A stretch of 7,146 nucleotides of DNA from UBA11400 sp964473555 (lineage in GTDB: Bacteria > Bacteroidota > Rhodothermia > Balneolales > HLUCCA01). Below are positions 4,372-7,146 of the stretch, in pieces. Numbering within the stretch: the stretch's first letter is position 1; each line of letters starts with the position of its first letter. The stretch is from positions 1 through 7,146 of the forward strand of contig CAYYPL010000021.1 in NCBI GenBank assembly GCA_964473555.1. The letters run 5' to 3'. The notes under the pieces are model-generated. The model was not told the origin of the DNA. It searched no databases and worked only from the letters and a program-made list of their open reading frames with translations. The position numbers were made by a program, and so were the translations under genes.

Positions 4372-4505
4372 TCGCTAGTTTGATGCAGGCTGTGGGTATC
4401 CTTCTGCTTGCTGTCGGAGCATGGATGGTGGCACCTGCGGCGGGTGTCGCCGTTGCCGGGCTGGGCGTTCTCGCGTTCGGGCTGGCCCTAGAGAGGCGCG
4501 GCTGA
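4368..4505 (+). CDS. Small two-helix membrane protein, 45 aa
   Basis: A 45-residue protein made almost entirely of two hydrophobic helices: about residues 5-22 (LMQAVGILLLAVGAWMVA) and 24-41, separated by a proline turn at 23 and ending in ERRG. The charged end suggests both termini on the cytoplasmic side. The gene overlaps the large terminase stop as ATGA and shares its last base with the portal start, and GGAG lies about 10 bases upstream, so it is embedded in the head operon and very likely translated. The function is not recognised. Small membrane proteins between terminase and portal occur in some actinobacterial phages. The two-helix form could suit a holin-like or superinfection-related role, but nothing here proves either. 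Confidence 0.75.
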   Translation: MIASLMQAVGILLLAVGAWMVAPAAGVAVAGLGVLAFGLALERRG

Positions 4506-5818
4506 TGCTCGGGAACCTGTTCGAACGCCGGACCGCCCTTGAGAACCTGTTCGCGTCGGGTGCGCTGTTCGACCGCAGCTCGTATGCGGGCAACATGGTC
4601 ACGCAGGACACGTCCCTGCACCTGTCGGCCGTCTACTCCTGCATCCGACTGATCGCCGACACGATTTCGACGCTTCCGGTCGACCAATACATCCGTCGTG
4701 ACGGGCAGCGGTTCCCCTACCGGCCCCGTGAGCCGTGGGTGACCAAGCCGTCGACGCTGGTCGATAGGACGACGTTCTACCAGCAGGTGATCGTGTCGCT
4801 GCTGCTCGACGGAAACGCGTTCGTCCACCTGGCCCGCGAGGCCGACGGCACCATTGTTGAGATGAACGTTCTGAACCCGAAGAACGTCGAGCCGCACCTC
4901 GGCCCTAACGGCAAGTTCTACAAGCTTCAGTCGTCCGGGAAGGTCTATCAGGACGACGAGATGCTGCACATCACCGAGATGCTGCTGCCCGGCGAGGTCC
5001 GTGGCGTGTCCCGCATCGACAAGGCGAAGGACACGCTCGGGCTGGGGCTGGCGCTTGAGGAGTATGCGGCCCGGTTCTTCGGCAACGGCGCGTATGCCGG
5101 CGGCATCATCGAGTGGCCGGGCGAGATCGACCAGCAGCAGGCCCGCGAGCTGGTCGACTCTTGGGAGGCGAACCACAAGGGGCTGCGCCGCTCGCACCGG
5201 CCTGCGGTGCTGTACGGCGGGGCGAAGTTCACCGCGACGACGGTCGACCCTGCCGAGTCGCAGCTACTGGACGAGCGCCGGTTCGCCGTGGAGGAGGTCG
5301 CCCGCCTATTCCGGGTGCCGCCGTTCATGCTGGGCGTGACCACTCCGGGCGCGGTGTCCTACGCATCGGTTGAGCAGCAGATGCTGTTCTTCAGCCAGCA
5401 CACCATCCAGCCGTATGTGCAGAAGCTTGAGGATGCCTTCTCCAACCTACTGACGGCGACCAACACGTTCATCAAGTTCAACCTGTCGTCGCTCGTCCGT
5501 GCCGACCTTGAGACGCGCACCAAGTCCTACAGCACGGCGCTGCTGGCCGGCTACATGTCGGTCAACGACGTCCGGGCACTGGAAGACCTGCGGGCGGTCA
5601 CCGACGGCGACCAGTACCGGGTGCCGATCCAGAACATTCCGCTGACCGACGCCGAGGTCATCTCGGTGCAGCAGAAGGCCCGTGCGGCGCAGTCTCTGAC
5701 CATCGCCGGGTTCACCGCAGAGTCAATTGCCCGTCTGCTGAACCTTGATGTGGAGTCCACCGGGCTGCCGTCGGTGCAGTTGCAGCCGCCGCCCGAGCCG
5801 CCGGCCGAGGACGACTGA
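4505..5818 (+). CDS. Phage portal protein, HK97 family
   Basis: Forms the dodecameric ring at one vertex of the head through which DNA enters and to which the tail attaches. The product is 437 residues, within the usual range of the HK97-type family (Phage_portal). Family features are AVYSCIRLIADTIS beginning at residue 42, a clip/stem region, EEYAARFFGNGAYAGGII in the middle, the well conserved VEEVARLFRVPPFMLG at 262-277, and EQQMLFFSQHTIQPYVQKLE shortly after. The C-terminus is a proline/glutamate-rich tail (PPPEPPAEDD), probably disordered. The start is ATG 4505, sharing one base with the membrane protein stop (TGATG) and preceded by AGAGG with 8-base spacing; an upstream in-frame start at 4421 would add 28 residues overlapping the membrane protein gene and is rejected. 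It also overlaps the next gene by one base. Confidence 0.95.
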   Translation: MLGNLFERRTALENLFASGALFDRSSYAGNMVTQDTSLHLSAVYSCIRLIADTISTLPVDQYIRRDGQRFPYRPREPWVTKPSTLVDRTTFYQQVIVSLLLDGNAFVHLAREADGTIVEMNVLNPKNVEPHLGPNGKFYKLQSSGKVYQDDEMLHITEMLLPGEVRGVSRIDKAKDTLGLGLALEEYAARFFGNGAYAGGIIEWPGEIDQQQARELVDSWEANHKGLRRSHRPAVLYGGAKFTATTVDPAESQLLDERRFAVEEVARLFRVPPFMLGVTTPGAVSYASVEQQMLFFSQHTIQPYVQKLEDAFSNLLTATNTFIKFNLSSLVRADLETRTKSYSTALLAGYMSVNDVRALEDLRAVTDGDQYRVPIQNIPLTDAEVISVQQKARAAQSLTIAGFTAESIARLLNLDVESTGLPSVQLQPPPEPPAEDD

Positions 5819-7065
5819 TGCCGTACTACATCACCGACGAGGCTGAAGGCTGCTCCGGCTGGGCGACCATCAAGGACGACGGCGAAGTCATCGGCTGCCA
5901 CGACAACAAGCAGGCGGCAATCGACCAGATGGTTGCGGTGTCTATCGCAGAGGACATCGAGCCTGGCGGCGAGCGTGACGTCAGGCAGGTTGACCTGAAC
6001 GTTCCCGGTTACATCCGTGCGGCTGCCGAGCAGGGTCTGAAGTTCTACGGGGAGGGACTTGGCGGGTCGGGGCTGGTAGAGCGGACAATCCGTGAGGCGC
6101 GCGCGATGGCCCGCGGCGAAATCACCGAGGACAAGGTGATCCGTGCGAACGCTTGGGGTGCGCGGCATGAGACGGACCTGCGTGCAGACGGTGCGCGTCC
6201 TGACGATGAGGGGTATCCGTCGCCGGGTGCGGTGGCGCATCTTCTGTGGGGGATTCCTACTGGCGGTCGGTACTCTGACGCTAGAGCTTGGTTCGCACGG
6301 AAGGCCGAGCAGGTTCGTGAGGAGCAGGGACGTATGACGACCATTCCTGTGGAGCCGCGGGTCAAGTCTTCCGGCGTCGAGTTCCGTGCGCTGACGGCCG
6401 AGCTGCGTGCCGACGGCGACGGCAACACGTTCGTCGGGTATGCGGCACGGTTCAACAGCCCGTCGGAGCCGCTGCCGTTCATCGAGCGAATCGCGCCTGG
6501 CGCGTTCGACCGGTCCATCCGGAACCGTCGCAAGGACATCCGGATGTACGTCAACCACAATTCTGACCTGCTGCTGGCGTCCAAGCGGTCGGGCACGCTG
6601 CGACTTGAGGAGGACCAGCACGGTCTGCGGGTAGAGGCTGACCTGCCGGACACGACCTACGCCCGCGATCTGCGTGCGCTGATGCAGGCCGGCGTCGTCG
6701 ACAAGATGTCGTTCGGGTTCACCGTCCCCCGTGGTGGTGACAAGTGGTCGGATGACGGGTCGGAGCGGACGCTGAATCAGGTGATGCTCCATGAGGTGTC
6801 GGTCGTGACCGGTTTCCCGGCTTACGAGGCGACGCAGGCTGCCGTGCGGTCGCTTGAGAAGCTGTCGCAGCGGACCGGGATGGCCGTGGAAGACCTGACG
6901 TCGGCGCTGGATGCTCTGGCAGACGGTGAGACGTTGGACGAGGCGCAGGCGGAGATGCTGCGGAAGGCTGTGGAGGAGGCGTCCCCGAAGCCTGCTGTCG
7001 ATCCGGCGGTCCTGCTCGGACTGAAGGCGAAGCAGACGGAGCTGCTGGCTAAGAAGGTCGTCTGA
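5818..7065 (+). CDS. Prohead (capsid maturation) serine protease with two extra N-terminal modules
   Basis: Cleaves capsid and scaffold peptides inside the prohead, family S78 (HK97 gp4-like). It is 415 residues, about twice a minimal S78 protease. Module 1 (about 1-50) has C12, then GWATIKDDGEVIGCH and QMVAVSIAE. Module 2 (about 62-165) runs from VPGYIRAAAEQGLKFYGEG to SPGAVAHLLWG with an RHETD motif (R116, H117, D120). The protease domain starts near 180 (VEFRAL) and contains GYAARFN, catalytic H247 in YVNHN, catalytic S298 in KMSFGF, and HEVSVV (H325, E326). A helical acidic/lysine tail (340-415) could act in scaffolding. Modules 1 and 2 recur in actinobacterial phage head proteases, but I know of no proven role. 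The start is ATG 5818, overlapping the portal stop by one base. An internal in-frame ATG at 6334 could give the protease alone. Confidence 0.92.
   Translation: MPYYITDEAEGCSGWATIKDDGEVIGCHDNKQAAIDQMVAVSIAEDIEPGGERDVRQVDLNVPGYIRAAAEQGLKFYGEGLGGSGLVERTIREARAMARGEITEDKVIRANAWGARHETDLRADGARPDDEGYPSPGAVAHLLWGIPTGGRYSDARAWFARKAEQVREEQGRMTTIPVEPRVKSSGVEFRALTAELRADGDGNTFVGYAARFNSPSEPLPFIERIAPGAFDRSIRNRRKDIRMYVNHNSDLLLASKRSGTLRLEEDQHGLRVEADLPDTTYARDLRALMQAGVVDKMSFGFTVPRGGDKWSDDGSERTLNQVMLHEVSVVTGFPAYEATQAAVRSLEKLSQRTGMAVEDLTSALDALADGETLDEAQAEMLRKAVEEASPKPAVDPAVLLGLKAKQTELLAKKVV
6321..6336 (+). promoter_or_regulatory. Possible internal ribosome site and start before the protease domain
   Basis: GGAG (6321-6324) and AGGGA (6326-6330) precede an in-frame ATG at 6334, residue 173, exactly between the N-terminal modules and the protease domain. 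Translation from here would give a 243-residue protease of ordinary length. It may be a working second start or a relic of two genes fused in frame. GGAG-like strings are also frequent by chance in Glu/Gly codons. Confidence 0.35.
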
Positions 7066-7146
7066 TGCCGCAGGGGGACTATTCGGCGGCCGTCTACGAC
7101 GTGGTCATGCAGCAGCGTGACTCGTTCGAGGAGCAGTTCATCGTCC
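7065..7146 (+). CDS. Start of next head-operon gene (partial)
   Basis: The first 27 codons of a gene running off the window, beginning MPQGDYSAAVYDVVMQQRDS and then FEEQFIV. Its ATG at 7065 shares one base with the protease stop (TGATG), and AAGG lies 7 bases upstream, so the start is well supported. In most HK97-type operons the major capsid protein follows the protease, but this N-terminus does not show the long charged coiled coil common to HK97-like capsid precursors. It could be a capsid protein without a delta domain, a decoration protein or a head-tail joining protein. Identity is left open. Confidence 0.7.
   Translation, partial: MPQGDYSAAVYDVVMQQRDSFEEQFIV

Noticed and set aside
4295..5197. 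300-codon - strand frame opposite portal
   Set aside because: Same reason: antisense of conserved portal segments, with no ribosome site or domain.
5551..6792. Long open frame on the - strand (413 codons) opposite portal and protease
   Set aside because: It spans the boundary of two well-supported + genes, has no motif, and arises from the codon bias of those genes.
1..7146. tRNA, rRNA, CRISPR array, integrase, attachment site, insertion sequence or defence genes
   Set aside because: Looked for by eye on both strands and not found. Repeats present are short and not spacer-separated, and all recognisable genes are phage head and packaging genes.

Overview
The window is very GC-rich double-stranded DNA with actinobacterial character: GCC, GTC, CGG and GAC codons dominate, most starts overlap the previous stop, ribosome sites are GGAGG-type, and I found only one in-frame TTA codon. 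The right two thirds is the start of the head/packaging operon of a tailed phage or prophage with HK97-type morphogenesis. A Streptomyces-, Micromonospora- or Frankia-like host is plausible, but the genus cannot be read from this sequence.

Layout. (1) Positions 1-1668: the tail of one gene and six small, alanine-rich + strand genes, each starting on the stop codon of the one before (ATGA overlaps). I recognise no function for them. At least two look like paralogues, and several junctions repeat one sequence that serves as ribosome site for the next gene while encoding an Arg-Glu-Val tail of the previous one. The last gene keeps this junction but no start follows. (2) Positions 1669-2366: about 700 bases without a convincing gene. 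It holds a strong terminator hairpin, three copies of an 8-mer CCGCCTA(A/G), several short palindromes, a 97-base T-free C-rich tract with G-quadruplex potential on the - strand, a 24-bp interrupted palindrome, and a 16-bp site that matches the Gram-positive/actinobacterial LexA (SOS) box core. This is where a cos/packaging site and the late promoter would be expected. (3) Positions 2367-7146: P27-family small terminase subunit, large terminase subunit, a 45-residue two-helix membrane protein, HK97-type portal, a three-part protein carrying the S78-type prohead protease, and the first 27 codons of one further gene.

How it works together. The terminase pair would recognise and cut the concatemer, most simply at a site in the intergenic region just upstream, and pump DNA through the portal into a prohead matured by the protease. 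All these genes overlap by 1 to 8 bases, which implies one translationally coupled late transcript. The small-gene array upstream ends at its own terminator and is probably a separate transcript, such as the right-arm end of the phage genome seen in circular or prophage order. That placement is inference.

No defence system, CRISPR array, RNA gene, integrase or transposable element was seen. The most unusual parts are the intergenic region with its SOS-like box and the small paralogous gene array.
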